64,000 nt of DNA from Vibrio mangrovi (GTDB lineage: Bacteria; Pseudomonadota; Gammaproteobacteria; Enterobacterales; Vibrionaceae). The DNA lies in the NCBI RefSeq assembly GCF_024346955.1, contig NZ_AP024883.1, forward strand, positions 1-64,000, written 5' to 3'. The notes under the pieces were generated by a model. The model made no database searches. It worked only from the letters and a program-made list of their open reading frames with translations, and was not told the DNA's origin. Position 1 is the first letter of the stretch. Each line of letters begins with the position of its first letter. Made by a program: the position numbers and the translations under genes. Positions 9,692 to 18,651 of this stretch are shown here, piece by piece.

Positions 9692-10735
9692 ATGACAGTT
9701 AAAGCTTATGGTTCCCTTGCAGGAGATAAACCGTTAGAAAAACTGGATATCACCCGTCGCGCACCCGGCGCACATGATGTACAAATCGATATTCTTTATT
9801 GTGGGATCTGCCACTCTGATCTTCATCAGGCCAGAGCTGAGTGGGCTGGTACGCTGTTCCCTTGTGTTCCCGGACATGAAATTGTTGGTCGCGTCAGTGC
9901 TGTTGGTGGGCATGTGACCTCTCACAATGTCGGTGATTTGGTCGGTGTTGGTTGTATGGTGGACAGTTGCCGTGAATGCTCCGAGTGTCATGACGGACTG
10001 GAAAACTACTGTGACGGTATGATCGGCACTTATAACTTCCCGACATCTGATGAGCCTGGCCACACGTTAGGTGGGTATTCACAGCAGATCGTGGTACGTG
10101 AAGAATATGTGCTGAAGATTCGTCATAAAGAAGAAGAGCTGGCAGCTGTTGCCCCGTTGCTTTGTGCCGGGATTACTACTTATTCTCCGTTGCGTCACTG
10201 GAAAGTCGGTCCGGGGATGAAAGTCGGGATCGTCGGTATTGGTGGTCTGGGTCATATGGGAATTAAACTGGCAAGTGCGATGGGCGCACATGTGGTTGCG
10301 TTCACAACTTCTGAAAGCAAGCGTGAAGAGGCAAAAGCGCTGGGAGCTGATGAAGTGATTCTGTCTAAAAGTCAGGATGAAATGGCATCGGTAGCCGGAA
10401 AGCTGGATTTCATTCTTAATACAGTTGCAGCGCCGCATGATTTGGATGCTTACCTGAATCTGCTTAAACGCGATGGCACCATGAGTCTGGTTGGCGCACC
10501 ATCAGAGCCGCATCCGTCACCGGGTGTTTTCAACCTGATCTTCAAACGTCGGAGCATTGCCGGTTCGATGATTGGCGGGATTCCTGAAACGCAGGAAATG
10601 CTGGATTTCTGTGCCGAACACGGTATCACATCCGATATTGAAATGATCCGAGCCGAAGATATCGAAACTGCTTATGCTCGTATGCTTAAAGGTGATGTGA
10701 AGTATCGTTTTGTGATGGATATTGCGACGATTTAA
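9692..10735 (+). CDS. zinc-dependent alcohol/aldehyde dehydrogenase (YahK/CAD group)
   Basis: 347-aa medium-chain dehydrogenase. The catalytic zinc region is GICHSDLHQ (Cys, His) and PGHEIVG. The structural zinc cysteines are in CRECSECHDGLENYC, and the Rossmann loop is GIGGLGHMGIKLA. The family reduces aldehydes with NADPH or oxidises alcohols. It follows the MFS gene with an AAGGAA ribosome site. If co-expressed with the divergent A-T-R enzyme it could reduce the released aldehyde, but this is inference. A terminator follows. Confidence 0.93.
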   Translation: MTVKAYGSLAGDKPLEKLDITRRAPGAHDVQIDILYCGICHSDLHQARAEWAGTLFPCVPGHEIVGRVSAVGGHVTSHNVGDLVGVGCMVDSCRECSECHDGLENYCDGMIGTYNFPTSDEPGHTLGGYSQQIVVREEYVLKIRHKEEELAAVAPLLCAGITTYSPLRHWKVGPGMKVGIVGIGGLGHMGIKLASAMGAHVVAFTTSESKREEAKALGADEVILSKSQDEMASVAGKLDFILNTVAAPHDLDAYLNLLKRDGTMSLVGAPSEPHPSPGVFNLIFKRRSIAGSMIGGIPETQEMLDFCAEHGITSDIEMIRAEDIETAYARMLKGDVKYRFVMDIATI

Positions 10736-10763
10736 CCGGTTGATATTGCAATCAACTCAACAG

Positions 10764-10792
10764 AAAAATGCCTGACAATCGTCAGGCATTTA
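10764..10792 (+). terminator. rho-independent terminator after the dehydrogenase
   Basis: AAATGCCTGAC and GTCAGGCATTT form an 11-bp stem with a short loop between the convergent dehydrogenase and outer-membrane genes. It is A-rich before and T-ending after, and probably works in both directions. Confidence 0.8.
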
Positions 10793-10839
10793 CTGGCTTG
10801 GCTGAAAGTACAGCTAAGAATTATGGGTTACTCACCACA

Positions 10840-11418
10840 TCAGAAATGGTATGCTAACCCCAGGCGCAGGGCGATCAGAGAAGTAGATTTATCATCACCT
10901 GCAACATTGATCTCGTCACTCGCGAAACTGACTTCGAAATTTGTTGATAGGTTGTCACTGAACTGATACCCCGCGCCGATTCCATACAGCAGACCAAAAC
11001 CACTTTGATCGGCGTGCTGGCCGTCTAATGTCACGTCGTACTCCAGATTAGCAAGCCCGGCAATCACATAAGCTGAACCTCCCCATTTCCAATCATGACC
11101 CAGATGGGCTTTTACACCATACTGAGACTCTACATTGACGGTATCGCCGTTCGAATCATGATTATTCTGGGCTGTATCGTTGTAAAAAGCTTCGCCTGCA
11201 ACAAACAATCCACTGATAAGCGGGTGTTTATATCCAACGAATACTCCGGCGGATGTCATCGAATGATCTTGCTCTTTAGTATTTGCTCCTTCATCAACAA
11301 CAAATCCTGAATGGACTGCTGCAACACCAGTGTAAAGACCGTAATCTGCCGCATGAACGCCGGCGGAAGCTGATACTAATATTAATCCCGGGATGGTGAG
11401 TAATATCTTCTTTTTCAT
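10840..11418 (-). CDS. small outer-membrane beta-barrel protein
   Basis: 192 aa. The signal peptide ends near VHA/ADYGLYTG. Alternating amphipathic strands follow, with a C-terminal Phe (LRLGLAYHF), the BAM recognition signature. Size and pattern fit an 8-stranded OmpX/OmpW/Opr-like barrel. ATG at 11418 has AAGGAAAAGGA upstream; a frame to 11460 exists but lacks a signal. The XRE/DUF2975 pair lies upstream in the same orientation. Function beyond an OM barrel is not readable. Confidence 0.88.
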   Translation of the reverse strand: MKKKILLTIPGLILVSASAGVHAADYGLYTGVAAVHSGFVVDEGANTKEQDHSMTSAGVFVGYKHPLISGLFVAGEAFYNDTAQNNHDSNGDTVNVESQYGVKAHLGHDWKWGGSAYVIAGLANLEYDVTLDGQHADQSGFGLLYGIGAGYQFSDNLSTNFEVSFASDEINVAGDDKSTSLIALRLGLAYHF

Positions 11419-11462
11419 ATTTTCCTTTTCCTTAGGTTGTGTTGGAACATATTGCTTCAAGT

Positions 11463-11684
11463 TTATTTTTCATCATGAGTTTCATCCGTATATTCCAGAA
11501 TATCGCCAGGCTGGCACTGTAATACTTCACAAAGCTTTTCGAGTGTTGAAAAACGAATCGCTTTTGCCTTGCCCGTTTTCAGAATCGATACATTAGCCAG
11601 TGTCAGGCCGACCTGCTCTGAAAGTTCAGACAGTCGCATTTTTCTTTTAGCGAGCATGACATCCAGATTGACGATAATTGGCAT
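11463..11684 (-). CDS. small XRE-family (Cro/CI-type) regulator, YozG-like
   Basis: 73-aa single helix-turn-helix protein: RLSELSEQVGLTLANVSILKTGKA is the HTH core and the end reads CQPGDILEY, typical of the short HTH_26/YozG group. It is encoded 49 bp after the DUF2975 membrane protein gene on the same strand. That pairing is common and suggests the membrane partner controls or is controlled by this repressor. It is followed by the OM barrel gene, a possible target. Confidence 0.88.
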   Translation of the reverse strand: MPIIVNLDVMLAKRKMRLSELSEQVGLTLANVSILKTGKAKAIRFSTLEKLCEVLQCQPGDILEYTDETHDEK

Positions 11685-11733
11685 AGTTGATCGTGTATTT
11701 CCTATGTTTTTAAATCGGTATGTTGAGAGTCAT

Positions 11734-12279
11734 TCAAATCGTTAAGTCCGCTTCTTCCTGCATAAGCGCTGCCTGTTCCATAATCTTGGCAATCAACCAG
11801 AAAAACAGACCGGGAACCAGATAATCAACATTGAATATCAAGGCATACTGTAGATCAGGCATCTGTGGCAGGATTTGACGATAATACAAATATCCGCCAA
11901 CCAGCGGGATTAAGGCCACCTCAGATAAGCATATTCCGAGGAGTAACCAGCCTGTTTTCATAAAGCAATAGGCATTTTGTACGGTAAATACCTGATTGTT
12001 GCGGTAAAACCGACATAGTCGCCAGAATTGGTACAGGATACCGAGCCATAGCACCTTTTCGATACTCAGTAATCCAAACAGAACGAGCTGATCCTGCATC
12101 GCAAAGCTGGAGAATTCTTTTGTCCACAACTCTCCCTGAAGGTAGAGCGTAATTGGGATGTCGCTGAAAAAGAAAAATCCGGTTTCGATCAGAGCAAAGA
12201 TCGCGGCAGCCCAAATTAACAAATTCAGCCAGAGGGCAATCCGCTGAATTTTCGATGTTTCATCAGTCGGCGAGGTCAT
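11734..12279 (-). CDS. DUF2975 family membrane protein
   Basis: 181 aa with four predicted transmembrane segments (about 15-37, 62-86, 105-127, 140-165) and the RFYRNNQVFTVQNAYC loop typical of DUF2975. The function of the family is unknown. Partner of the downstream XRE regulator. Confidence 0.85.
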   Translation of the reverse strand: MTSPTDETSKIQRIALWLNLLIWAAAIFALIETGFFFFSDIPITLYLQGELWTKEFSSFAMQDQLVLFGLLSIEKVLWLGILYQFWRLCRFYRNNQVFTVQNAYCFMKTGWLLLGICLSEVALIPLVGGYLYYRQILPQMPDLQYALIFNVDYLVPGLFFWLIAKIMEQAALMQEEADLTI

Positions 12280-12409
12280 ATATCACAACCAGTCAGTCTC
12301 TATTATTCGTGTTCACAATAAGGATAAAGGAAAATGTTGTCAAAGAAAATTTATCGTTTTTCGATAAATTTTTATTGTTATAAGCTAAATATAATCCCGG
12401 TTTTAGCGT

Positions 12410-12547
12410 ATGTCTGGCTGCTCTAATTTACTGGATAAGGCGGTTTTTGTCGGTGAATGGAATAGAGAGTTGCGGGAAGTGCGGTTGTATCTCAATAACC
12501 TGATTACCTTTGATGAAATGCAGTTACAGCAAGAGGATGTGGTGTAG
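12410..12547 (+). pseudogene. relict of the 61-aa LNNLITFDE small-ORF family
   Basis: 45-codon frame whose second half (REVRLYLNNLITFDEMQLQQED) closely matches the C-terminal half of the two 61-aa proteins at 59346-59531 and 63734-63919 (LNNLITFDE then charged tail). The N-terminal half is unrelated and there is no clear ribosome site, so it looks like a broken copy. It lies between the DUF2975 gene and the RhuM remnant, in the disturbed zone next to mnmE. Confidence 0.6.
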
Positions 12548-12623
12548 GTTGAAATGCGAAAGGAGAGCGAAGCTCCTTTATTATCGGTAGATAAAAATTG
12601 TCGTTGTTGGAGCCACAATTACG

Positions 12624-12962
12624 TTACTGATCTTTTTTAAGTAAGGTTCGAAGTGCGGCAATATTGGCTTTTGCACCTTTTGCTTCTTTTAGGCGGCGAC
12701 GTTGATCAGCGAAGCGCTCAAACTCTAATTTTGCTTTGTCATCCATAACGAAGCCTTTGATCAGATACTCTTGTGAGGTTTGCGTTGCCCATTGGCGAAA
12801 CTGAGTGCCACGGCTCGACCGGACGCGATAACCAACAGCTAAAACTAATGGCAGGCTAAAGAATTGAACATTGTATGATTTGCCATCTGCCGCAGTTGTT
12901 CGGTATAACCGAACAACTGAATTTTCGTCCAATTCACCTTCAGTAAAGATATTTTTTATACA
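12624..12962 (-). pseudogene. truncated RhuM-family protein fragment
   Basis: About 110 codons match the middle of RhuM/virulence-protein family members: KNIFTEGELDE, SLPLVLAVGYRVRSSRGTQFRQWA, YLIKGFVMDD. The N-terminal ~60 residues and most of the C-terminal part (family length ~300+) are missing. Homology begins at about 12962, only ~15 bp outside the mnmE 3' attachment core. RhuM genes are common cargo of genomic islands. I read this as debris of an island that was inserted at mnmE. Confidence 0.78.
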
Positions 12963-12976
12963 ATAACTTACCCACT

Positions 12977-12994
12977 TCACTTCCCGATACAGAA
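12977..12994 (-). other. attB: SGI1-type attachment core at the 3' end of mnmE
   Basis: On the minus strand the last codons and stop of mnmE read TTCTGTATCGGGAAGTGA. This is one base from the 18-bp TTCTGTATCGGGAAGTAA that I know as the integration target of Salmonella genomic island 1 in thdF/trmE. I found no second copy in 11.5-12.98 kb, so no complete island is present. Confidence 0.65.
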
Positions 12995-14341
12995 ACTAGA
13001 AAAGATCCGTCCCAGTAAGTCATCAGAACTGAATTCACCGGTGATCTCGTTGAGATGTTGCTGGGTGATGCGCAGTTCTTCGGCGAGGATTTCTCCGGCC
13101 ATGTAGCCTTCGAGCTGTTGCTGGCCGATAGTTAAGTGCTCGGCGGCTTTGTCCAGTGCATCGAGGTGGCGGCGGCGGGCCATGAAACTGCCTTCCTGAC
13201 TACCGGTGAATCCCATGCAGTCTTTCAGGTGGTTCCTCAGTGCATCGACACCTTCACCGGTTTTGGCTGACAGCCGGATAAGAGTCGGCACACTGACATG
13301 ACAAATTCCCATTTCTTCACTGGTTTGATCGGCTTTATTACGGATTACCGTCATACCGATATTGTCCGGCAGACGATCAACAAAATCCGGCCAGATTTCT
13401 TTGGGATCGGTTGCGGACGTGGTGGTTCCGTCAACCATAAACAACACGCGATCGGCTTGTTTGATCTCATCCCAGGCCCGTTCGATTCCGATCCGTTCCA
13501 CTTCGTCAGAAGCTTCCCGCAACCCGGCGGTATCGATAATATGCAGCGGCATTCCGTCAATGTGGATGTGTTCTCTGAGCACGTCGCGGGTGGTTCCGGC
13601 GATGTCGGTCACAATAGCTGACTCTTTACCGGACAGTGCATTGAGCAGACTGGATTTTCCGGCATTCGGCCGACCTGCGATGACCACTTTCATTCCTTCA
13701 CGCATAATCGCGCCCTGACTGGCTTCCCGTTTCACCTTTTCCAGATTATCGATAATGGTTTGCAGATCTCCGGCCACTTTGCCGTCGGCCAGAAAGTCGA
13801 TTTCTTCTTCCGGGAAATCAATCGCTGCTTCAACATAGATACGCAGGTGAATCAAAGACTCAACCAGCGTATGAATGCGGTTGGAAAATTCTCCCTGGAG
13901 GGACTGAAGGGCTGATTTCGCGGCTTGCTCCGAGCTGGCGTCGATCAAATCGGCAATAGCTTCGGCCTGAGCCAGATCCAGTTTATCGTTCAGAAAAGCC
14001 CGCTCTGAAAATTCTCCGGGACGAGCTGCCCGAACACCGGGAATCGATAGAATTCGCCGGATCAGCATATCCATGACGACGGGGCCGCCGTGTCCTTGTA
14101 GTTCAAGAACGTCTTCCCCGGTAAAAGAGTGCGGATTGGGAAAATACAAGGCAATTCCCTGATCAAGCTGAATGCCGTCTTCATCCTGAAAGGGAAGATA
14201 CTCGGCATATCTGGCCCGGAGTGTTTTGCCGGTTACCTCTTTGGCAACTGCTGCTGCGTGTGGGCCGGAAACACGAATAATCCCGACACCACCACGGCCT
14301 GTCGGTGTTGCCTGTGCAACGATTGTGTCTGTTGTCATCAT
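12977..14341 (-). CDS. mnmE: tRNA modification GTPase MnmE
   Basis: 454 aa, full length. With MnmG it installs the 5-carboxymethylaminomethyl group on wobble U34 of certain tRNAs. The N-terminal formyl-THF-binding domain includes ATPTGRGGVGIIRVSG. The G domain has the P-loop GRPNAGKSSLLNAL, DTAGLR and NKAD. The C-terminus FCIGK carries the essential Cys. The start could be either of two adjacent ATGs. Its 3' end overlaps the island attachment core. Downstream of yidC on the same strand, separated by a terminator. Confidence 0.97.
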   Translation of the reverse strand: MMTTDTIVAQATPTGRGGVGIIRVSGPHAAAVAKEVTGKTLRARYAEYLPFQDEDGIQLDQGIALYFPNPHSFTGEDVLELQGHGGPVVMDMLIRRILSIPGVRAARPGEFSERAFLNDKLDLAQAEAIADLIDASSEQAAKSALQSLQGEFSNRIHTLVESLIHLRIYVEAAIDFPEEEIDFLADGKVAGDLQTIIDNLEKVKREASQGAIMREGMKVVIAGRPNAGKSSLLNALSGKESAIVTDIAGTTRDVLREHIHIDGMPLHIIDTAGLREASDEVERIGIERAWDEIKQADRVLFMVDGTTTSATDPKEIWPDFVDRLPDNIGMTVIRNKADQTSEEMGICHVSVPTLIRLSAKTGEGVDALRNHLKDCMGFTGSQEGSFMARRRHLDALDKAAEHLTIGQQQLEGYMAGEILAEELRITQQHLNEITGEFSSDDLLGRIFSSFCIGK

Positions 14342-14415
14342 CAGTTTGTCTGTTTAATCAGTGAGGGCTGAATGTGTATTGATATTGTCTCTATGAAGCA
14401 TTGTAATCAGCAGCT

Positions 14416-14442
14416 AATAAAAAGGCGACCTTTTGGCCGCCT
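14416..14442 (-). terminator. terminator after yidC
   Basis: On the minus strand AGGCGGCC AAAA GGTCGCCT then a T-rich run (TTTTTATT). It separates yidC from mnmE. Confidence 0.8.
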
Positions 14443-14461
14443 CTTTCAGATTTGCTCAGGT

Positions 14462-16090
14462 CTACTTTTTCGAGTGTAAACCTTTTTTCTCCAGTGATTT
14501 GTAGATCAGTGTCTGCTGGATCAGTGTTACGACGTTCGAAACCAGCCAGTACAGAACCAGACCTGACGGGAAGAACAGGAAGAAGACGGTAAATGCGACT
14601 GGCATAAACGTCATAATCTTCTGTTGCATCGGATCGGTAACCGTTGTCGGGCTCATTTTCTGCAGCATAAACATACTGGCACCCATTAATAATGGCAGGA
14701 TGTAGTATGGATCTTGTGCAGACAAGTCGTGAATCCAGGCAAAGAATGGCTGGTGGCGCAGTTCGACAGATTCCATCAGTGCCCAGTAGAGCGAGATGAA
14801 AATCGGCATTTGCAGAATAATCGGGAAACAGCCGCCCAGCGGGTTCACTTTTTCTTCTTTATACAGCGCCATCATTTCCTGACTCATACGCTGACGGTCA
14901 TCACCGATACGCTCACGCATGGCTTGCAGTTTAGGCTGTAACATCCGCATCTTGGCCATGGAGGTGTATTGTGCTTTGGTTAGCGGATACATCGCACCAC
15001 GGACAATAAATGTCAGACAGATAATGGCAACACCCCAGTTAGAGACGAAGCTCTGAATGAAAGAAAGCAGACTGTGCAGCGGCTTGGCGATAAACCATAA
15101 CCAACCGTAGTCGACCACCAGATCCAGATTTGGCGCTGTTGCTGCCATCTGGTCTTGCAGCTTAGGACCAACCCACAGCGTTGCTTCGAATTTGGTATTT
15201 TCGCCGGTTGCAATCGTACGGGTTGGCTCTTTAATACCGATGTCACCGATATTACGGCTGCTGATCACCCGGGAAAACAGCTTGGTGTCCGGTGCGTTAC
15301 GTGGAATCCACGCAGCCGCAAAGTAGTGCTGGATCATTGCAGCCCAGCCCTGACCATTATTCAATGTTTCATTGAGGTTATGGTCTTCCATATCGCTGAA
15401 ACTGAATTTCTTGTAGCGGGTTTCTTCAGTTGAGTAAGCACCACCATGATAAGTTGACATGGCAAAACTACCGCCGGATGTTTCCAGATTCTGGCGCAGA
15501 TGAGCATACATACCAACCGTTGCATTTTGCCCTGATTGGTTATCAATGTTGAAATCAACATCAACCGCATAGCTGTTCCGTCTCAGGATAAACGTTTTGG
15601 TATAAGTGATCCCGTTAGCCTGATAAGTCAGCGGTACGCGTAGTTCATCCTGACCATCAGCCAGTTGATAATTGCTTTGAGTCACCTGATAAGTCGGACG
15701 ACCGCTGCTTTTATCGATTCCCTGAGGACCAATCAGACCACTCTGGGCAATAAACTGCAGATTGTTGTTATCTTGCAACAGGGCGAAGGGCTGCTCGGAA
15801 TCCAACTCTTTTGAATATTTATTGAGTTCCGCAGAAACCACATCACCGCCCACAGTATTGATGGACAGAGTGAGAACATCGGTTTTCACGGTCACTGTTT
15901 TTCCTGCAACATCCTGAGTTGATACGGGTTCAAACTCATCTGAGCCTGGAGGAGCAGCAGGAACTGAACTACTTGATTGTGTCTGCTCAACCGCTTGTGG
16001 TGCCGGATTCTGTGCTACTTGCCATTTCTGGAACAGTAGAAAGGAAACCAGAGCCAAAGCGATTAACAGGATATTACGTTGAGAATCCAT
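14462..16090 (-). CDS. yidC: membrane protein insertase YidC
   Basis: 542 aa. N-terminal anchor (NILLIALALVSFLLFQKW), a ~300-residue periplasmic domain, then the conserved Oxa1 core with five membrane segments (WGVAIICLTFIVRGAMYPLTKAQ, GGCFPIILQMPIFISLYWAL). It inserts Sec-dependent and independent inner-membrane proteins. The gene follows yidD by 2 bp in the rpmH-rnpA-yidD-yidC unit. Confidence 0.97.
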   Translation of the reverse strand: MDSQRNILLIALALVSFLLFQKWQVAQNPAPQAVEQTQSSSSVPAAPPGSDEFEPVSTQDVAGKTVTVKTDVLTLSINTVGGDVVSAELNKYSKELDSEQPFALLQDNNNLQFIAQSGLIGPQGIDKSSGRPTYQVTQSNYQLADGQDELRVPLTYQANGITYTKTFILRRNSYAVDVDFNIDNQSGQNATVGMYAHLRQNLETSGGSFAMSTYHGGAYSTEETRYKKFSFSDMEDHNLNETLNNGQGWAAMIQHYFAAAWIPRNAPDTKLFSRVISSRNIGDIGIKEPTRTIATGENTKFEATLWVGPKLQDQMAATAPNLDLVVDYGWLWFIAKPLHSLLSFIQSFVSNWGVAIICLTFIVRGAMYPLTKAQYTSMAKMRMLQPKLQAMRERIGDDRQRMSQEMMALYKEEKVNPLGGCFPIILQMPIFISLYWALMESVELRHQPFFAWIHDLSAQDPYYILPLLMGASMFMLQKMSPTTVTDPMQQKIMTFMPVAFTVFFLFFPSGLVLYWLVSNVVTLIQQTLIYKSLEKKGLHSKK

Positions 16091-16092
16091 CG

Positions 16093-16350
16093 TTATTTAT
16101 CTCTGTCTTGTCTTCGGTTAGGTGGAACGGGGTCATACCCCCCTTCATTCAGAGGGTGGCATTTTAATAGACGTTTGCCTGATAACCAACATCCTTTTAC
16201 AAAACCGTGAGCTTTCAATGCATCGATCGCATATCGGGAACAGGTTGGAGTAAATCGACAACGTGGTCCTATCAGAGGGCTAATCAGCCACCTGTATAGG
16301 TAAATGAGTCCGATGACTAACCACGATAAGGGCGAGACAGGCGTTGCCAT
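16093..16350 (-). CDS. yidD: membrane protein insertion efficiency factor YidD
   Basis: 85 aa. Family signature YRWLISPLIGPRCRFTPTCSRYAIDALKAHG with conserved cysteines and KRLLKCHPLNEGGYDPVP. A membrane-associated helper of YidC/Sec insertion. It overlaps the end of rnpA by 34 bp, which suggests translational coupling. Confidence 0.96.
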   Translation of the reverse strand: MATPVSPLSWLVIGLIYLYRWLISPLIGPRCRFTPTCSRYAIDALKAHGFVKGCWLSGKRLLKCHPLNEGGYDPVPPNRRQDRDK

Positions 16351-16673
16351 AGTTTATCAAACAGCTTCGTTATTTCGTCATTGCTGAGTTCCTGAGCGCT
16401 TTTCTTCGCAATAACGACAAAGTCTTTATGCGGCAATTCGTGCTGCTTCAGGCGAAAACTTTCCCGGGCAAGTCGTTTAAAACGGTTGCGGCCAACGGCA
16501 GTTTTTATCTGTTTTTTCGGAACGGCTAATCCCAATCTTGGATGGGAGAGGGAGTTTTTACGGGCAATGATGGTAAAGTGAGGCGAGCCAGCACTATGGG
16601 CTTGCTGGAATACGTGTTGGTAGTGTTCGGGAGTTAACAAACGTAACTCCCGACGAAAAGCGTACTTGTTCAA
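16317..16673 (-). CDS. rnpA: ribonuclease P protein component
   Basis: 118 aa, basic. The RNR motif is seen as GRNRFKRLARESFR. It binds RNase P RNA for tRNA 5' maturation. Encoded immediately after rpmH, the usual pairing. Confidence 0.97.
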   Translation of the reverse strand: MNKYAFRRELRLLTPEHYQHVFQQAHSAGSPHFTIIARKNSLSHPRLGLAVPKKQIKTAVGRNRFKRLARESFRLKQHELPHKDFVVIAKKSAQELSNDEITKLFDKLWQRLSRPYRG

Positions 16674-16686
16674 AATAAGTCAGAGA

Positions 16687-16821
16687 TTATTTTGACAGGC
16701 GAGCACGGCCTTTCGCACGACGTGCGTTAAGTACTTTACGACCGTTCTTAGTTGCCATACGAGCACGGAAACCGTGAGTACGTTTGCGCTTCAGAACTGT
16801 AGGTTGAAAAGTGCGTTTCAT
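16687..16821 (-). CDS. rpmH: 50S ribosomal protein L34
   Basis: 44 aa, strongly basic, starts MKRTFQPTVLKRKRTHGFRA and ends RAKGRARLSK. It is the first gene of the rpmH-rnpA-yidD-yidC unit, 13 bp before rnpA. The ~270 bp upstream should contain its promoter. Confidence 0.97.
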   Translation of the reverse strand: MKRTFQPTVLKRKRTHGFRARMATKNGRKVLNARRAKGRARLSK

Positions 16822-17095
16822 GGTTTTTACCTTACTGATCAGTAGTTTCTAGGTTCTTGTTAAACCCGGCGTTGGGTTAGCTCTCCCTCTTTTTCAAGAG
16901 GCAAAATTCCGACGCCTTTCAACAAAGAGGCGGAATTGTAATCACTGCCACCGATGGTGTCAATAATTGGGGAAACGAAGTTCTTGAATCTCTCTCATTG
17001 ATTGCCTATATAAAAGCAAACAATCCGATGATTCCGACTTCTGTTTCAACTTGGTCGGGCGATTATACGTTGTACGGATAAAATCTCAAGGATCC

Positions 17096-17833
17096 TTAAT
17101 CGATCCCGACCTGATTTAAGAATTTTTGTAAGCGGATATCCTGTGGATGATTGAATATATCCTGTGGAGATCCTTGCTCAACGATTTTACCTTCAGCCAT
17201 AAAGATCACACGATCGGCGACTTCTCTGGCAAATTGCATCTCATGTGTCACCACCAGCATGGTCTGATGAACCCGGGCAAGTTTTTTCATTAAACTCAGG
17301 ACTTCGCCCACCCACTCTGGGTCGAGAGCAGATGTCGGTTCATCAAATAACAGTAGTTCGGGTTCCAGTGCCATTGCCCGGCCAATCCCGACCCGCTGTT
17401 GCTGACCACCGGAAAGAGATGCCGGATATTGATCACTTTTATCCCCAAGCCCGATTTCACTGAGAATTTCGCGGGCACGATCATAAGCCTGATCTTTTTT
17501 CCAGCCGCGTACGGTGATCAATCCTTCCGCAATGTTCTGTTTCGCTGTCAGGTGGGAAAATAACGCATAGTTCTGGAATACGAATCCGGTTTTCCGACGC
17601 AGGGCCAGTACGTCATTTTTATTCGGATTTGCGCTGTCGACACTGACATCGCCTATGGTAATGCTGCCTTGATCGGCATTCTCCAGAAAATTAACACAGC
17701 GCAGGAGTGTCGATTTACCGGTGCCGCTGGAACCGATGATGACAATGATCTCGCCCTGATTGATCTCAAGATCAATACCTTTGAGAATTTCACTCTCTCC
17801 GAAACGTTTATGAATATTAGTTAACTTGATCAT
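17096..17833 (-). CDS. polar amino-acid ABC transporter, ATP-binding protein
   Basis: 245 aa. Walker A GSSGTGKST, Q-loop FQNYALFSH, signature LSGGQQQR, Walker B LLLFDEPTSALD, H-loop VTHEM. Typical of GlnQ/HisP/cystine importers. It overlaps the permease stop by 4 bp. Confidence 0.94.
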   Translation of the reverse strand: MIKLTNIHKRFGESEILKGIDLEINQGEIIVIIGSSGTGKSTLLRCVNFLENADQGSITIGDVSVDSANPNKNDVLALRRKTGFVFQNYALFSHLTAKQNIAEGLITVRGWKKDQAYDRAREILSEIGLGDKSDQYPASLSGGQQQRVGIGRAMALEPELLLFDEPTSALDPEWVGEVLSLMKKLARVHQTMLVVTHEMQFAREVADRVIFMAEGKIVEQGSPQDIFNHPQDIRLQKFLNQVGID

Positions 17834-18501
17834 CTCATATACGCCTTATTGAGTTTGTGTTCTGCCCAGTTCTGGACTCGGGTCAGGAGAAGTGTAACTC
17901 CCCAGTAAATAAAAGATACCGCGAGGAAGGCTTCAAAATAATGAAAGCTCGAAGACGCTTCCATTTGCGCTTTGGCCATGATCTCGGCAACGCCCAGAGT
18001 AAATGCCAGTGAAGTTGATTTGATCATATCGATGAAATAGTTCATCAGTGAAGGCAGCGCGATGCGGGTTGCTTGCGGTAAAATAATGCGACGCATTGCC
18101 TGGACGGTGGTCATACCGACCGAAAGACTGGCTTCCATCTGGCTCCGGTCAACACCAATAATGGCGGCACGAATCGTTTCTGCCATATAGGCAGAAAAAT
18201 GGAGTGCCAGACCCAGAATTGCAGCACTGTAGGCGTCCATTCCAGTCATGACTGGAAAAATTTGCGGTAATCCGTAATAAAAGAGGAATAGTTGCACCAG
18301 TAGTGGTGTACCACGAAAGTAGCTGATATAAAGCTGGCAAATCTGATCGAGTACTGGAATTCGAAAGACCCGGATATTTGCAATGATGACTGATAAAATG
18401 ATGGAGAGCACCATACCCCAGCAGGCTAACTCTATTGTTATTCCGAGATACTTGAGCAGAATTGGCATCAGCTCCAGCATGTATTGAAAATCAAATCCCA
18501 T
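17830..18501 (-). CDS. polar amino-acid ABC transporter, permease
   Basis: 223 aa with about five membrane segments. The HisM/GlnP-type coupling loop follows MEASLSVGMTTVQAMRRIILPQA (EAA motif). A single permease gene implies a homodimer. Lies between the ATPase (4-bp overlap) and the binding-protein gene. Confidence 0.93.
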   Translation of the reverse strand: MGFDFQYMLELMPILLKYLGITIELACWGMVLSIILSVIIANIRVFRIPVLDQICQLYISYFRGTPLLVQLFLFYYGLPQIFPVMTGMDAYSAAILGLALHFSAYMAETIRAAIIGVDRSQMEASLSVGMTTVQAMRRIILPQATRIALPSLMNYFIDMIKSTSLAFTLGVAEIMAKAQMEASSSFHYFEAFLAVSFIYWGVTLLLTRVQNWAEHKLNKAYMR

Positions 18502-18651
18502 AATCTGTGTCTTCTTTTTTATCGTCTCTCTGTTATCAGAAAATGCCTGTTAAAGAAGCGGTATTTTCTGAATATGAGTGTGTAAATGCATGTATATACC
18601 CAGATGACCTCAAGATGCAGTTTCGGCGAGAATCACTGGGTATAGATGTCG

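Noticed and set aside
12403..12618. Minus-strand 71-aa frame
   Set aside because: Shadow of the plus-strand small-ORF relict; no ribosome site and no recognisable pattern.
12300..13000. A complete integrated genomic island at mnmE
   Set aside because: No integrase, excisionase or second 18-bp copy is present in the window; only fragments remain.
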